Positions 44,335 through 54,963 of a DNA stretch of 64,000 bases are shown one piece after another. Position 1 is the stretch's first letter, and the number at the start of each line of letters is the position of its first letter. This stretch comes from Methylobacterium sp. WL119 (GTDB taxonomy: Bacteria > Pseudomonadota > Alphaproteobacteria > Rhizobiales > Beijerinckiaceae), in NCBI RefSeq assembly GCF_008039875.1, contig NZ_VRUU01000002.1:156847-220846 (forward strand), in the 5' to 3' direction. The translations under genes were made by a program, and so were the position numbers. The notes under the pieces are model-generated. The model was not told where the DNA came from. It worked only from the letters and a program-made list of their open reading frames with translations, and ran no database searches.

Positions 44335-45189
44335 ATGTCCTTCGCCGTTCCGAATTTTGTGCGTGCGCTCCTGCCGGCGCGCTTTCGCAAGACGCGGCCG
44401 CGCGTCGCCGTGGTGCGCCTGAACGGCGCCATCGGCGCGGTCTCGCCGCTGCGCCCGGGCCTCTCGATCGCCACGGTGGCGGGCAGCCTGGAGCGCGCCT
44501 TCGCTGTGCCGGGCGCGGTCGCCGTGGCGATCGTGATCAACTCGCCGGGCGGCGCGCCGGCGCAATCCCACCTGATCCACCGGCGCATCCGAGATCTCGC
44601 CGTGGAGAAGAACCTGCCGGTCTACGCCTTCGTCGAGGACGTGGCGGCGTCGGGCGGCTACATGATCGCCTGCGCGGCCGACACCATCGTCGCCGACCCG
44701 ACCTCGGTGGTCGGCTCGATCGGTGTCGTCTCGGCCGGCTTCGGGTTCGACAAGCTGCTCGCACGCATCGGCGTCGAGCGCCGCGTCCACACCCAGGGCG
44801 ACGCCAAGGCGATGCTCGATCCGTTCCGGCCGGAGGACCCGGCCGACGTCGAGCGCCTGCTGCGCATCCAGGCCGACGTGCAGGACCTGTTCACCGGTCT
44901 CGTCACGACGCGTCGCCCGACGTTGAGGTCCGGCGAGAACCTGTTCACGGGGGCGATCTGGACGGGACGGCAGGCTCTCGAGCTCGGGCTCGTTGACGCG
45001 ATCGGCGACATCCGCTCGACGCTGCGCGCCCGATTCGGGGAGGGCGTCGACCTGAGGCTGATCGCCGAGGCGAAGGGGTCGTTCGTCGCCCGCCTGCTGC
45101 GCCGCGGGGCGCCGGGCGGGATCGGCTTGACCGACGAGGCCATCGCCGCGATCGAGGAGCGTGCTGCCTGGGCGCGTTACGGCCTGTGA
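44335..45189 (+). CDS. S49-family peptidase (SppA/SohB-like)
   Basis: A 284-residue protein with the S49 core: VAVVRLNGAIGAVSPL, VAIVINSPGGAPAQSHLI, VAASGGYMIACAADTIVADP (catalytic Ser in ASGGY) and SVVGSIGVVSAGFG. The second catalytic Lys should lie in SSxxK-like context further on. It is short, with no obvious N-terminal membrane segment beyond a weak hydrophobic start (MSFAVPNFVRALL), so it may act at the membrane or cytoplasm in degrading signal peptides. Upstream of glyQ in alphaproteobacteria, as here. Confidence 0.9.
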   Translation: MSFAVPNFVRALLPARFRKTRPRVAVVRLNGAIGAVSPLRPGLSIATVAGSLERAFAVPGAVAVAIVINSPGGAPAQSHLIHRRIRDLAVEKNLPVYAFVEDVAASGGYMIACAADTIVADPTSVVGSIGVVSAGFGFDKLLARIGVERRVHTQGDAKAMLDPFRPEDPADVERLLRIQADVQDLFTGLVTTRRPTLRSGENLFTGAIWTGRQALELGLVDAIGDIRSTLRARFGEGVDLRLIAEAKGSFVARLLRRGAPGGIGLTDEAIAAIEERAAWARYGL

Positions 45190-45234
45190 GGCGACGTCGC
45201 GCGCAGGCCGCAAGGCCGTCACACGACGGCGCGC

Positions 45235-45498
45235 TCAGCGTGCGAGGCAGGCGGCGTCCGGCGTGCCGTACCCGCTGTAGACCACCCGCACCTTGCGGGT
45301 GCAGCCCTCGGCCTTGACGGCCGGCGCGGCGACGGGCGCCACCTCGACCGGCACCACCGCGACCGGCACGGCCACCGCCGAGACATCGTCCACGGTGGCC
45401 AGCGCGCTGCTGGCGCTCATCACCAGCGGTGTCGCGACGAGCGAGGCGGCGACGAGGACCGCGAAGACGGTGACGTTCTTCTTGGCGAGGCTGCGCAT
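45235..45498 (-). CDS. Small exported protein, candidate EcfG regulon member
   Basis: An 87-residue product with a signal peptide (VFAVLVAASLVATPLVMSASSA), a Val/Ala/Pro-rich linker and a C-terminal tail CTRKVRVVYSGYGTPDAACL with two Cys that could form a disulfide. This tail pattern is of unknown function. On the minus strand a GGAAC-N16-AGTT element lies about 60-85 bp upstream. Divergent from glyQ. Not a named family. Confidence 0.65.
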   Translation of the reverse strand: MRSLAKKNVTVFAVLVAASLVATPLVMSASSALATVDDVSAVAVPVAVVPVEVAPVAAPAVKAEGCTRKVRVVYSGYGTPDAACLAR

Positions 45499-45558
45499 GA
45501 CTGTTGTTCCGTCGCGTTCGGCCGGGGCGGGCGGCCGATATCCCAGTGTTGGGCAATA

Positions 45559-45583
45559 AACTTGGCCGTCGCGATACGGTTCC
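45559..45583 (-). promoter_or_regulatory. EcfG-like promoter before the small exported gene
   Basis: GGAAC (45583-45579), 16 nt, then AGTT (45562-45559) on the minus strand. The general-stress sigma factor EcfG/sigma-T of alphaproteobacteria recognises GGAAC-N16/17-CGTT; 8 of 9 positions match. The implied start of transcription is about 50 nt before the ATG at 45498. Confidence 0.5.
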
Positions 45584-45709
45584 GCTTGTCTGCCGAAATT
45601 GCGCCGCATTCGGTGTGCGCCCGCACCCGCGCCGGCGTCGCGGTTGCCCAATGCGGTCGCCCGCGCTTAAACGCTGCCGCCTCCCCTGCCCGACGACGAA
45701 GAAGCGCCC

Positions 45710-46648
45710 ATGCCGAGCGATGCCGATCTCAGCCCGAAAACGTCGTTCCAGGGCCTGATCCTGACCCTGCAGCGCTTCTGGGCCGCCAAGGGCTGCGTGA
45801 TCCTGCAGCCCTACGACATGGAGGTCGGGGCGGGCACGTTCCACCCGGCGACGACGCTGCGCGCGCTCGGCCCGAAGCCGTGGAAGGCCGCCTACGTCCA
45901 GCCCTCGCGTCGGCCGAAGGACGGGCGCTACGGCGAGAACCCGAACCGGCTGCAGCACTACTACCAATTCCAGGTCATCCTGAAGCCGAACCCCGAGAAC
46001 CTGCAGGAGCTCTACCTCGAATCGCTCGCCGCGATCGGCGTCGATCTCGCCCTGCACGACATCCGCTTCGTCGAGGACGACTGGGAAAGCCCCACGCTGG
46101 GTGCCTGGGGTCTCGGCTGGGAATGCTGGTGCGACGGCATGGAGGTGAGCCAGTTCACCTACTTCCAGCAGGTCGCCGGCCTCGAATGCGCACCGGTCGC
46201 GGGCGAGCTGACCTACGGGCTGGAGCGCCTGGCGATGTACGTGCAGGGCGTGGAGAACGTCTACGATCTGAACTTCAACGGTGGGGCGGGCGCGGAAAAG
46301 GTCACCTATGGCGACGTGTTCCTGCAGGCCGAGCAGGAGTATTCGCGGCACAACTTCGAGGCGGCCGACACGGCGATGCTGTTCCGCCAGTTCGCCGACT
46401 CCGAGAAGGCCTGCCGCCTCTACCTCGACGCCGGCGCTCCCGAGCGCGCTGGCGCGCGCCACCGCATGGTTCAGCCGGCCTACGACCAGTGCATCAAGGC
46501 GAGCCACGTCTTCAACCTGCTCGACGCCCGCGGCGTGATCTCGGTGACCGAGCGCCAGAGCTACATCCTGCGGGTGCGCGAGCTGGCCAAGGCCTGCGGC
46601 GCGGCCTGGCTGCTCACGGAGGCCGGCGGCGCGCCGGCGGCGGCATGA
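45710..46648 (+). CDS. glyQ: Glycyl-tRNA synthetase alpha subunit
   Basis: GlyQ is the catalytic alpha subunit of the bacterial alpha2beta2 glycyl-tRNA synthetase. The 312-residue protein has the family start [20 protein letters not shown] and the class II motif region [20 protein letters not shown], with [21 protein letters not shown] following. The ATGA overlap with the next gene (46645-46648) is notable, because that gene carries an internal stop. The beta subunit gene lies downstream at 47185. Confidence 0.97.
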   Translation: MPSDADLSPKTSFQGLILTLQRFWAAKGCVILQPYDMEVGAGTFHPATTLRALGPKPWKAAYVQPSRRPKDGRYGENPNRLQHYYQFQVILKPNPENLQELYLESLAAIGVDLALHDIRFVEDDWESPTLGAWGLGWECWCDGMEVSQFTYFQQVAGLECAPVAGELTYGLERLAMYVQGVENVYDLNFNGGAGAEKVTYGDVFLQAEQEYSRHNFEAADTAMLFRQFADSEKACRLYLDAGAPERAGARHRMVQPAYDQCIKASHVFNLLDARGVISVTERQSYILRVRELAKACGAAWLLTEAGGAPAAA

Positions 46649-47091
46649 ACCGGTTCGCGTTCGCCACCCTGACCTTGTTCGCCCTCGGCGCTGCTCCGGC
46701 CTTCGCCCAGTCCGCCACCGACCCGGTCGAGACCGTGCGCGCGTTCTACGCCAAGGACGATATCGGCGCGGTCGGCTTCTATGCGGCGCGCCTGCGCTCG
46801 CTCTACTAGCGGGACCGGCGCGAGGCCGGAAACGAGGTCGGCCGACTGGATTTCGCCTTCTACGTGAACGGACAGGACACGGAGGCGAACTGGGAGAAGA
46901 CCCTGAAGCTCACCATGCTCGCATCCAACGACGCGCGTGCGGAGGTGCAGGCGACCTTCCACAACGGCACGCCGCAGGACCTGCGCTACGATCTCGTGCG
47001 CGAGAACGGGCGCTGGCTGATCGCCGACGTGCGCTCGACGACGGCGCAAACCTGGGATCTCGTGACGATCCTTTCTGCGAAGCTGCCCTAG
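46645..47091 (+). pseudogene. Exported protein gene split by an in-frame amber codon
   Basis: A frame starting at ATG 46645 (overlapping glyQ stop) encodes a signal peptide ([22 protein letters not shown]) and 54 codons, ends at TAG (46807-46809), then continues in the same frame for 93 more codons to TAG at 47089-47091. Both halves read like one coherent secreted protein: ETVRAFYAKDDIGAVGFY before the stop, and GRLDFAFYVNGQDTEANWEK and GRWLIADVRSTTAQTWDLV after. It resembles DUF3828-type exported proteins. A single base change (for example GAG to TAG) would explain it. PrfA in the window means UAG terminates, so it is probably a pseudogene or a sequencing error. Confidence 0.75.
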
Positions 47092-47184
47092 CCCGAGCGC
47101 GACGCGCAGATCAGCGGCGGCATCCCGCGCCTCTCCGCATGCTCCGTCTCGACGGACGCGGAGCGGGCGTCTATTCCCGCGGCC

Positions 47185-49395
47185 ATGCCCGATTTGCTGC
47201 TCGAACTCCGCTCCGAAGAAATCCCGGCCCGCATGCAGCGGCGCGCGGCCGAGGACCTGAAGAAGCTCGTCACCGACGCGCTGGTCGAGCGCGGCTTCCT
47301 CTACGACGGCGCGAAGGCCTTAGCGACACCGCGCCGGTTGGCGCTCCACGTCGCCGGCTTGCCCGCGCGCGGCGAGGCTTTGCGCGAGGAGCGGCGCGGA
47401 CCGAAGGTCGGCGCGCCGGACGCCGCGGTGCAGGGCTTCCTGCGCGGCGCCGGGCTGACGAGCCTCGACCAGGCGCGGACGATTATCGACCCGAAGAAGG
47501 GCGAGTTCTACCTCGCGGTGATCGAAAAGCCCGGCCGCGAGACGCTGGACGTGCTGGCCGAGATCCTGCCGGCGATCATCAAGAGCTTCCCCTGGCCGAA
47601 ATCCATGCGCTGGGGGGCGGCCTCGGCGCAGGCGGGCGCCCTGCGCTGGGTGCGCCCGCTGCAATCGATCGTCGCGACCTTCGGCCCGGAGACCGAGACG
47701 CCGGACCTGGTGCCGTTCGAGGTCGGCGGCATCACGTCGGGCACCACCACCTACGGCCACCGCTTCTTGGCGCCCGGCGCGATCGAGGTCCGTCGCTTCG
47801 ACGACTACGTCCGGAGCCTGGAGCGCGCCAAGGTCGTGCTCGATGCGGATCGCCGCAAGGACATCATCCTGCACGACGCCCGCGACCTCGCCTTCGCCCG
47901 CGGCCTCGAGCTCGTGGAGGACGAGGGCCTGCTGGAGGAGGTCGCAGGCCTCGTCGAATGGCCGGTGGTGCTGATGGGGACCTTCGACCAAAGCTTCCTC
48001 GACATCCCGGGCGAGGCGGTGCGCGCCACCATCCGCGCCAACCAGAAATGCTTCGTCGTGCGCGACGCCGGCGGCGCGCTGGCACCGGCCTTCATCCTGG
48101 TCTCGAACCTCGTCGCCACGGACGGCGGCGCCGCGATCACCGCGGGCAACGAGCGCGTGGTCCGCGCCCGGCTCTCGGACGCGAAATTCTTCTGGGAGAC
48201 CGACAAAGCGATCCGCCTCGCGGACCGCCTGCCGAAGCTCGACACCATCGTGTTCCACGAAAAGCTCGGGACGCAGGGCGAGCGGGTGCAGCGCATCGCG
48301 GCGCTCGCGCGTGAGCTTGCCTCCCTCGTCGGCGCCGATGCCGACCTCGCCGAGCGCGCCGCGCGGCTCGCCAAGGCGGACCTTGTCACCGAGATGGTCG
48401 GCGAGTTTCCCGAGCTGCAGGGCTTGATGGGCGCCCGCTACGCCGCGCTCCAGGGCGAGAACCCGAGCGTCTGTGCCGCGATCGAGGAGCACTACAAGCC
48501 GGTCGGGCCGAGCGACCGCGTGCCGACCGATCCGGTCTCGGTGGCGGTGGCGCTCGCCGACAAGCTCGACACGCTGGTGGGCTTCTGGGCGATCGACGAG
48601 AAGCCCACCGGGAGCAAGGACCCGTACGCGCTGCGGCGGGCGGCTTTGGGGGTGATCCGGACCACGCTGGAGCGGTCCCTGCGGCTGCCGCTTTCGAGCG
48701 TCGCCAACCGACAGTTCGCCATCGCGGAAACCCGTGGCGCGCCGGCCGCCTCCGCCGAGCCCGCAAGCATCCGCGAGGACGATCTCGGCTCGGCCGGCTT
48801 CCATTTCTCAGCAATCGTCGAGACCGAAGGCGAGGCCGACCGAAGCCCGTCGGCCCAGCGCGTCGCCGACCTGCTGGCCTTCTTCGCCGATCGCCTCAAG
48901 GTCTACCTGCGCGACAAGGGCGCCCGCCACGACCTGATCGATGCGGTCTTCGCGCTGCCCGGCCAGGACGACCTGCTGATGGTGGTCCGCCGGGTCGAGG
49001 CGCTCGGCGCCTTCCTCGACACCGAGGACGGCAGGAACCTGCTCGCCGGCGTGAAGCGCGCCTCGAACATCCTGCGCATCGAGGAAAAGAAAGACGGCCG
49101 CGCCTACGATGCCGAGCCCGATGCCGTGCTCGCCGACGCCGGCCAGCCCGAGGAGCGGGCGCTGGCCGAGGCTTTGGCGACGGCGCGGGCCGAGGCCTCG
49201 GCGGCGGTCGCGAAGGAGGATTTTGCCGGCGCGATGCGGGCGCTCTCGCACCTGCGCGCCCCGGTGGACGCCTTCTTCGAGCACGTCACCGTCAACGCCG
49301 ACGACGCGGCGCTTCGCGAGAACCGCCTCGCCCTCCTCAATGCGCTGCGCGCCGCAACCCGCGAAGTCGCAGACTTCTCAGCGATCGTGGGGTGA
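47185..49395 (+). CDS. glyS: Glycyl-tRNA synthetase beta subunit
   Basis: GlyS binds and positions tRNA-Gly for the alpha subunit. The 736-residue protein begins [20 protein letters not shown], the family signature start. It contains HD-like and OB-fold regions in order ([40 protein letters not shown]) and ends with an anticodon-binding DALR-type helical domain ([18 protein letters not shown]). Length is typical (about 700-740). It is 93 bp after the amber-interrupted gene. The operon glyQ-X-glyS is expected. Confidence 0.96.
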   Translation: MPDLLLELRSEEIPARMQRRAAEDLKKLVTDALVERGFLYDGAKALATPRRLALHVAGLPARGEALREERRGPKVGAPDAAVQGFLRGAGLTSLDQARTIIDPKKGEFYLAVIEKPGRETLDVLAEILPAIIKSFPWPKSMRWGAASAQAGALRWVRPLQSIVATFGPETETPDLVPFEVGGITSGTTTYGHRFLAPGAIEVRRFDDYVRSLERAKVVLDADRRKDIILHDARDLAFARGLELVEDEGLLEEVAGLVEWPVVLMGTFDQSFLDIPGEAVRATIRANQKCFVVRDAGGALAPAFILVSNLVATDGGAAITAGNERVVRARLSDAKFFWETDKAIRLADRLPKLDTIVFHEKLGTQGERVQRIAALARELASLVGADADLAERAARLAKADLVTEMVGEFPELQGLMGARYAALQGENPSVCAAIEEHYKPVGPSDRVPTDPVSVAVALADKLDTLVGFWAIDEKPTGSKDPYALRRAALGVIRTTLERSLRLPLSSVANRQFAIAETRGAPAASAEPASIREDDLGSAGFHFSAIVETEGEADRSPSAQRVADLLAFFADRLKVYLRDKGARHDLIDAVFALPGQDDLLMVVRRVEALGAFLDTEDGRNLLAGVKRASNILRIEEKKDGRAYDAEPDAVLADAGQPEERALAEALATARAEASAAVAKEDFAGAMRALSHLRAPVDAFFEHVTVNADDAALRENRLALLNALRAATREVADFSAIVG

Positions 49396-49404
49396 ACCGC
49401 GGGT

Positions 49405-49427
49405 CCCTTCTCCCAGGGGGAGAAGGG
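49405..49427 (+). terminator. Hairpin after glyS, possible terminator
   Basis: CCCTTCTCCC (49405-49414) pairs with GGGAGAAGGG (49418-49427), loop AGG. It lies 9 bp after the glyS stop. No T-run follows, so it may be a repeat-type palindrome rather than a terminator. Confidence 0.4.
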
Positions 49428-49465
49428 CAGGACGATCTACACTTCCTATAGGGGGAAGCGCGGGT

Positions 49466-49560
49466 CCCCTCTCCCGTCCGGGAGAGGGACAGGGTGAGGG
49501 TTGCGACTTCTCCGGATGAACCTGTCCCCTCACCCCAACCCTCTCCCGAACGGGAAAGGG
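49466..49560. repeat. Inverted pair of palindromic (REP-like) repeat elements
   Basis: Two copies of one element lie in opposite orientation. The first has CCCTCTCCCG / CGGGAGAGGG (49467-49476 with 49479-49488) followed by ACAGGGTGAGGG. The second, reversed, has CCTGTCCCCTCACCCC then CCCTCTCCCG / CGGGAAAGGG (49539-49548 with 49551-49560, one mismatch). Such C/G-rich palindromes are widespread extragenic repeats in Rhizobiales. The DUF559 gene starts about 50 bp downstream. Confidence 0.75.
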
Positions 49561-49612
49561 AGTGCGTCGCGCATCCGCGAGGTCGCGTCGGCGTGTGAGG
49601 TCAGGTCATGGC

Positions 49613-49966
49613 ATGCCGAACCCGACGCAGCGTGCGACGAATTTGCGGGCGGCGGAGACCGGTGCGGAGGCACGGCTCTGGCGCGTCCTCCGCAATCGGC
49701 AGCTGAACGGGCGCAAGTTCCGGCGGCAATGGCCGATCGATCGCTACGTCGTCGATTTCGCCTGCATCGAGGCGAAGCGCGTCGTCGAGGTCGTGGGTGC
49801 GACGCATAGATCGCAGGCCGCGATCGCGTCCGATGCCGATCGGACCGAATGGCTCGGACGATGCGGGTTCGAGGTCGTCCGCATCGCCAACGCCGAGATC
49901 GACGAAAACCTCGACGGCGTCCGCGAGACGATCCTCGCCGTGATCGAGCGGCGCGATGTCCTCTGA
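49613..49966 (+). CDS. DUF559 domain protein (endonuclease-like), possibly inactive
   Basis: A 117-residue PD-(D/E)XK nuclease-like protein of the DUF559/very-short-patch-repair-like group. It begins MPNPTQRATNLRAAETGAEA, with KFRRQWPIDRYVVDFACIE (conserved Asp) and VVEVVGATHRSQ. The family normally has E-x-DGxxH at the last site, and here the Asp is replaced by Val (EVVGATH), which may abolish catalysis. It lies just downstream of a pair of palindromic repeats. Function of this family is uncertain; members are often horizontally mobile and close to repeats. Confidence 0.75.
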   Translation: MPNPTQRATNLRAAETGAEARLWRVLRNRQLNGRKFRRQWPIDRYVVDFACIEAKRVVEVVGATHRSQAAIASDADRTEWLGRCGFEVVRIANAEIDENLDGVRETILAVIERRDVL

Positions 49967-49975
49967 CGCGCCGCC

Positions 49976-50977
49976 TCAGAACCAACCCTTGATACGGAAC
50001 ACCACGATCGGGATGATCGCGCTCGCGAGGATCAGGCTGAACGCGTAGGGGTAGCCGTAGGCCCAATCCAGCTCGGGCATGTGCTTGAAGTTCATCCCGT
50101 ACATCGAGGCGATCAGCGTCGGCGGGACGCCGACCACCGAGACGACGGTGAGGACGCGGAAGACGTTGTTCTGCTCGATGTTGATCAGGCCCAAGGCCGC
50201 GTCGAGGAGGAACTGGACGTTCTCCGAGAGCCGGGTCTCGAACTCGTCGAGGGATTCGATGTCCCGGCGGATCGTCTCGAAGCGCGCATCGGTCTCCTCC
50301 TGGGCCAGCACCTGCTCGCAGGCTCCGGCGACGAAGGGCACGATGCGCTCGAGGCCGAGCAGGCTCGCCCGGATCTTGCCGAGCACCTTCCCGCGGCGGG
50401 CGATGCCCCGCAGGATGCGTTTCAGCGCCAGGTCGCGGCGGCGCGGCGGAGCCTTCTCGTCGGATTTCGACGGTCGGGCGCGCACGTCGAAGTCGAAGAT
50501 CCGCGTCGAGAGGCCGTCGAGCTCGGCGCCCATGTCCTCGAGCGCATCGGCGAGGCTGTCGACCAGCTCCTCCATCAGCAGCAGGAAGACCTCGATCCCG
50601 GTCTTGGCGACCTCCCCCTCGTCGATCCGCTTGCGCACCTCGGTGAAGGCGCGGAGCTCGTGGAAGCGCACGGTGACGAGGTGGTCCGGCGTCAGGACGA
50701 AGCCGAGCGGCTTGAGCAGCGAGTCGGTGCTCTCGAAGGTCACCATCGGCGTCGAGAGGGACAGGCCGTTCTTCAGCCGGCGCAGGCGGCTGGAGCTCTC
50801 GACCTCGGACAGCGCCTTGCGCGAGGGCACGCGGATGCCGGTGGCCTCCTCCACCGCCCGGGCCTCCTCGGGGGTCGGATCGTTGAGGTCGATCCACACG
50901 GTCTGGGTCGGGACGGCCGCGCGGCCGCCGGTGTCGCTCGGCGCGAGCGCGCCCTCGGGGCCGTGCAGGCTGAGCAT
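49976..50977 (-). CDS. corA: CorA-family magnesium/cobalt channel
   Basis: The 333-residue product has a large cytoplasmic N-terminal domain (about 1-270, with long helices from VRARPSKSDEKAPPRRRDLA). Two C-terminal membrane helices follow, with the signature YGMNFKHMPE between (GMN selectivity motif). It forms a pentameric Mg2+ (and Co2+/Ni2+) channel. It converges on the DUF559 gene with about 9 bp between stops, and is divergent from groES across a 200-bp control region. No M-box riboswitch is seen upstream. Confidence 0.93.
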   Translation of the reverse strand: MLSLHGPEGALAPSDTGGRAAVPTQTVWIDLNDPTPEEARAVEEATGIRVPSRKALSEVESSSRLRRLKNGLSLSTPMVTFESTDSLLKPLGFVLTPDHLVTVRFHELRAFTEVRKRIDEGEVAKTGIEVFLLLMEELVDSLADALEDMGAELDGLSTRIFDFDVRARPSKSDEKAPPRRRDLALKRILRGIARRGKVLGKIRASLLGLERIVPFVAGACEQVLAQEETDARFETIRRDIESLDEFETRLSENVQFLLDAALGLINIEQNNVFRVLTVVSVVGVPPTLIASMYGMNFKHMPELDWAYGYPYAFSLILASAIIPIVVFRIKGWF

Positions 50978-51051
50978 GAAAAGGAATTCCGTCGGCGCTT
51001 GTGATGAGGGGAGAAACCCGGCGCGCGACGGCCGCCGCGGGTTCTACAGAC

Positions 51052-51080
51052 TTGACTCGCTAAGGGGCCGCCGCTATCTC
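51052..51080 (+). promoter_or_regulatory. Housekeeping (sigma-70-like) promoter of groESL
   Basis: TTGACT (51052-51057), 17-nt spacer, then TATCTC (51075-51080). The -35 is near-consensus and the -10 is moderate. The start of transcription would fall just before the CIRCE element, as in HrcA-controlled heat-shock operons. Confidence 0.65.
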
Positions 51081-51090
51081 GCCCGCAGCC

Positions 51091-51117
51091 TTGGCACTCA
51101 TCTTCCACGAGTGCTAA
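51091..51117 (+). promoter_or_regulatory. CIRCE operator (HrcA binding site)
   Basis: TTGGCACTC-N9-GAGTGCTAA, with exact 9-nt spacing. It matches the CIRCE consensus TTAGCACTC-N9-GAGTGCTAA in 17 of 18 positions and lies 70 bp before groES. HrcA is therefore the likely repressor of groESL in this organism; the hrcA gene is not in the window. Confidence 0.9.
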
Positions 51118-51186
51118 CGGCCAGGGTTGGACGCGGGTCTCCGCGGCATCAACGCCGATTTGCGAATTCAAACAAGAGGGCAGCTC

Positions 51187-51474
51187 ATGAAGTTCCGTCC
51201 GCTGCACGACCGGGTCGTCGTCCGCCGCATCGAAGGCGAAGAGAAGACCAAGGGCGGCATCATCATCCCCGACACCGCCAAGGAGAAGCCGCAGGAAGGC
51301 GAGATCGTCGCCGTCGGCCCGGGCGCCCGCGACGAGGCCGGCCGCATCAACGCGCTCGACGTCAAGGCCGGCGACCGCGTCCTGTTCGGCAAGTGGTCGG
51401 GCACCGAGGTCAAGATCGACGGTCAGGATCTCCTGATCATGAAGGAATCCGACATCATGGGCGTCGTCGCCTGA
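51187..51474 (+). CDS. groES: Co-chaperonin GroES
   Basis: GroES is the heptameric cap of the GroEL folding chamber. The 95-residue protein begins [20 protein letters not shown] and contains the mobile loop [16 protein letters not shown] and the conserved ending [14 protein letters not shown]. Length is typical. The ATG at 51187 is the family start; a longer in-frame start at 51127 overlaps the CIRCE-proximal leader. It is first of the groES-groEL operon, with an 83-bp gap to groEL, under a CIRCE operator and a sigma-70-like promoter. Confidence 0.97.
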   Translation: MKFRPLHDRVVVRRIEGEEKTKGGIIIPDTAKEKPQEGEIVAVGPGARDEAGRINALDVKAGDRVLFGKWSGTEVKIDGQDLLIMKESDIMGVVA

Positions 51475-51491
51475 GGTCTTCGGACACCTGA

Positions 51492-53210
<1,719 letters not shown>

Positions 53211-53237
53211 GTCCGAGCCACCATTGCAACGTCGGAA

Positions 53238-53266
53238 GGGGGTCGCCGCGAGGCGGCCCCTTTTTT
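53238..53266 (+). terminator. Terminator of groESL
   Basis: GGGGTCGCC (53239-53247) pairs with GGCGGCCCC (53252-53260, one G-U) over a GCGA loop, followed directly by TTTTTT. It lies about 30 bp after the groEL stop codon. The remaining bases up to 53538 show no further gene. Confidence 0.9.
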
Positions 53267-53538
53267 CGTTGCGCTTGGGCCTGGGTCGGCGCCGTCTTCC
53301 CGACGCTGTGAAACGATCGGCGAGCGGACGCTTGGACGACGAGGGGGCTCGGGCGGCTTCGGGGAAGCCTGCAGCAGATCTGTCTCGACCATTGGCCGCG
53401 CGCGCGCGGCCTCCCGCGGACATCCTGAGCGGGAGGCTCTGACGCGACGCGCTTCAAGCCTTTCAACCGGGAAGTCGACGAGAGCCGCGGCGGCGATTCT
53501 GCGAAAAGGACGACAGGAGCGATCGACGACGCGCCGTG

Positions 53539-54192
53539 TCAGCCCGCCCGCTTTCCGCAGCGGACGTAGGATGCGGTGCCCTTGCCGCTCGTCCAGGTCA
53601 GGCGGTCGCCGTCGACGACGAGGCGGACCTGGGAGGACCAGCGCCGGCCGCGCTCGGCGCAGTCCGCGGCCATGGTCCAGGCGTTCCCGACGCGTCGGCC
53701 GTCGTGGAAGCTGCAGATCGTCCGCCCGGCACTGGCGCGCTCGGGCGTGATCGTCGCGGGGATGTAGCCGCGTCGGCGCGAGCGCTTGCCGCAGGCGGCC
53801 TCGGTCGGCCCCCAGGTTCCGACGTACTCGGCGCGCTCCACGCGCGGCGGCGGTGCGGGCACCGGAGCAGCGGCCGGTGCCGAGACCGCCGCGACGACCG
53901 GAGCCGGCGCTTCGACGACGCGCGGCACCTGTACCTCGGGCACCGGCGTCGCGGCCGCGACCGCGATGGTTTGCGGCAAGGGGGGGAAGCCGAAGGCGGG
54001 CACCTCCGGCGGGGCGGCGGCGGCCGGCCTGAACGGGAGATCTTCGCTGAGGAACGTCACGCTGTACCCGAACAGGGTGCCCCAGCCGGCGGCGAGCGCG
54101 ACGAACAGCGCGACCCAGCGCTTCGAAACGGGACGGCCCGCTCCGCTGCTCTGTTCCGTCGGGTACGCCTCGAGCCCCGCCGCCATCGTCAT
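53539..54192 (-). CDS. Membrane-anchored hypothetical protein
   Basis: A 217-residue product. GGGAG about 6 nt before the ATG at 54192 supports this start. It has one N-terminal membrane helix (WVALFVALAAGWGTLFGYSV, about 26-45) and a long Pro/Ala/Val-rich linker. A C-terminal domain with four Cys (EAACGKRSRR, ICSFHDGRR, ADCAERGRRW, VRCGKRAG) ends the protein and would be in the periplasm if the helix is a signal anchor. Not recognised. Possibly an envelope protein; the divergent small exported gene at 54541 is its neighbour. Confidence 0.65.
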   Translation of the reverse strand: MTMAAGLEAYPTEQSSGAGRPVSKRWVALFVALAAGWGTLFGYSVTFLSEDLPFRPAAAAPPEVPAFGFPPLPQTIAVAAATPVPEVQVPRVVEAPAPVVAAVSAPAAAPVPAPPPRVERAEYVGTWGPTEAACGKRSRRRGYIPATITPERASAGRTICSFHDGRRVGNAWTMAADCAERGRRWSSQVRLVVDGDRLTWTSGKGTASYVRCGKRAG

Positions 54193-54540
54193 CCCGCCCT
54201 CCCCTTCGTGGGCCGCACGCATCCGACGCCGAAATCTTCCGTGCGCCCGTCCGTCGCGACGCGGGAGCGATGGAGATGCCGAAGGTCCGCCGGGACGCCG
54301 CCTCGAAGATCCAGCGATTCGCAGACTGCGCACCGCGGGCGACGAAATCTTAACAAGTCTTGCGCGGCGCGAAATCCCTAAACGCGCGAATACGGCGCTG
54401 CGGCGGCGACGGATCGCAGGTGGGTCTTCGACGCGACACTTCCGGCGTTGCATCGGTGCAATGGCGGGTGCGCCAATTCACTGCCATGCTCGCGCGCCGC
54501 TCCCTTCAGGGCGAGCCAACGAGGCGCCCGATTCCCAGCG
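54193..54540. other. Divergent intergenic region between two hypothetical exported-protein genes
   Basis: A 348-bp divergent gap. It holds an AT-richer patch (CGACGAAATCTTAACAAGTC, about 54339-54358) that may be part of a promoter. I found no matching -35/-10 pair, EcfG site or RNA gene. Confidence 0.4.
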
Positions 54541-54834
54541 ATGAGATGCTTCGCCACGGCTCTTGTGATCGCCCTCGTGTCGGGGCCGGCCTCGGCGCAG
54601 ACGCGGCAGGCGACACCGCGCATCGCCTGCGCGGACGCGATGGAGATGGTCAAGCGCGGCGGCGACGTGACGATCGCGGTCGGCGGCGCGCAGCCCGAGC
54701 GCATCGTGCGCGACCGCAGCTTCTGCGACCTGTCCGAAATCGCCGAGCTTCGCCTCGTGCCCACCCGCGACAACCCGCAATGCCCGATCGGCTATCGCTG
54801 TCGCGAGCCGGGCTTCGAGGAATGGAACTGGTAG
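54541..54834 (+). CDS. Small exported hypothetical protein
   Basis: A 97-residue product with a signal peptide (MRCFATALVIALVSGPASAQ). The mature part includes four Cys (IACADA, SFCDL, PQCPIGYRC) and ends FEEWNW. Two disulfides are plausible in the periplasm. Family unknown. The ATG at 54541 gives a correct signal peptide, whereas longer in-frame starts do not. Confidence 0.65.
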   Translation: MRCFATALVIALVSGPASAQTRQATPRIACADAMEMVKRGGDVTIAVGGAQPERIVRDRSFCDLSEIAELRLVPTRDNPQCPIGYRCREPGFEEWNW

Positions 54835-54963
54835 GCGGCCGGCTCACGCGCGGTTGAGCGTCGCGCCCGGGCCGGTGCCACGATCTCGCCACGACCCGCG
54901 GTCACTGCCGCCGGGAAGGGCTTCGCGAACGGAGCCGATCGCCAAGATTTCCGGGAGACGCGC

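Noticed and set aside
46864..47091. Independent 75-residue gene starting at GTG 46864
   Set aside because: It is in the same frame as, and continues, the amber-interrupted gene from 46645. It lacks its own ribosome site and signal peptide.
49976..51060. Magnesium-sensing riboswitch before corA
   Set aside because: No recognisable M-box elements were found in the region between corA and groES.
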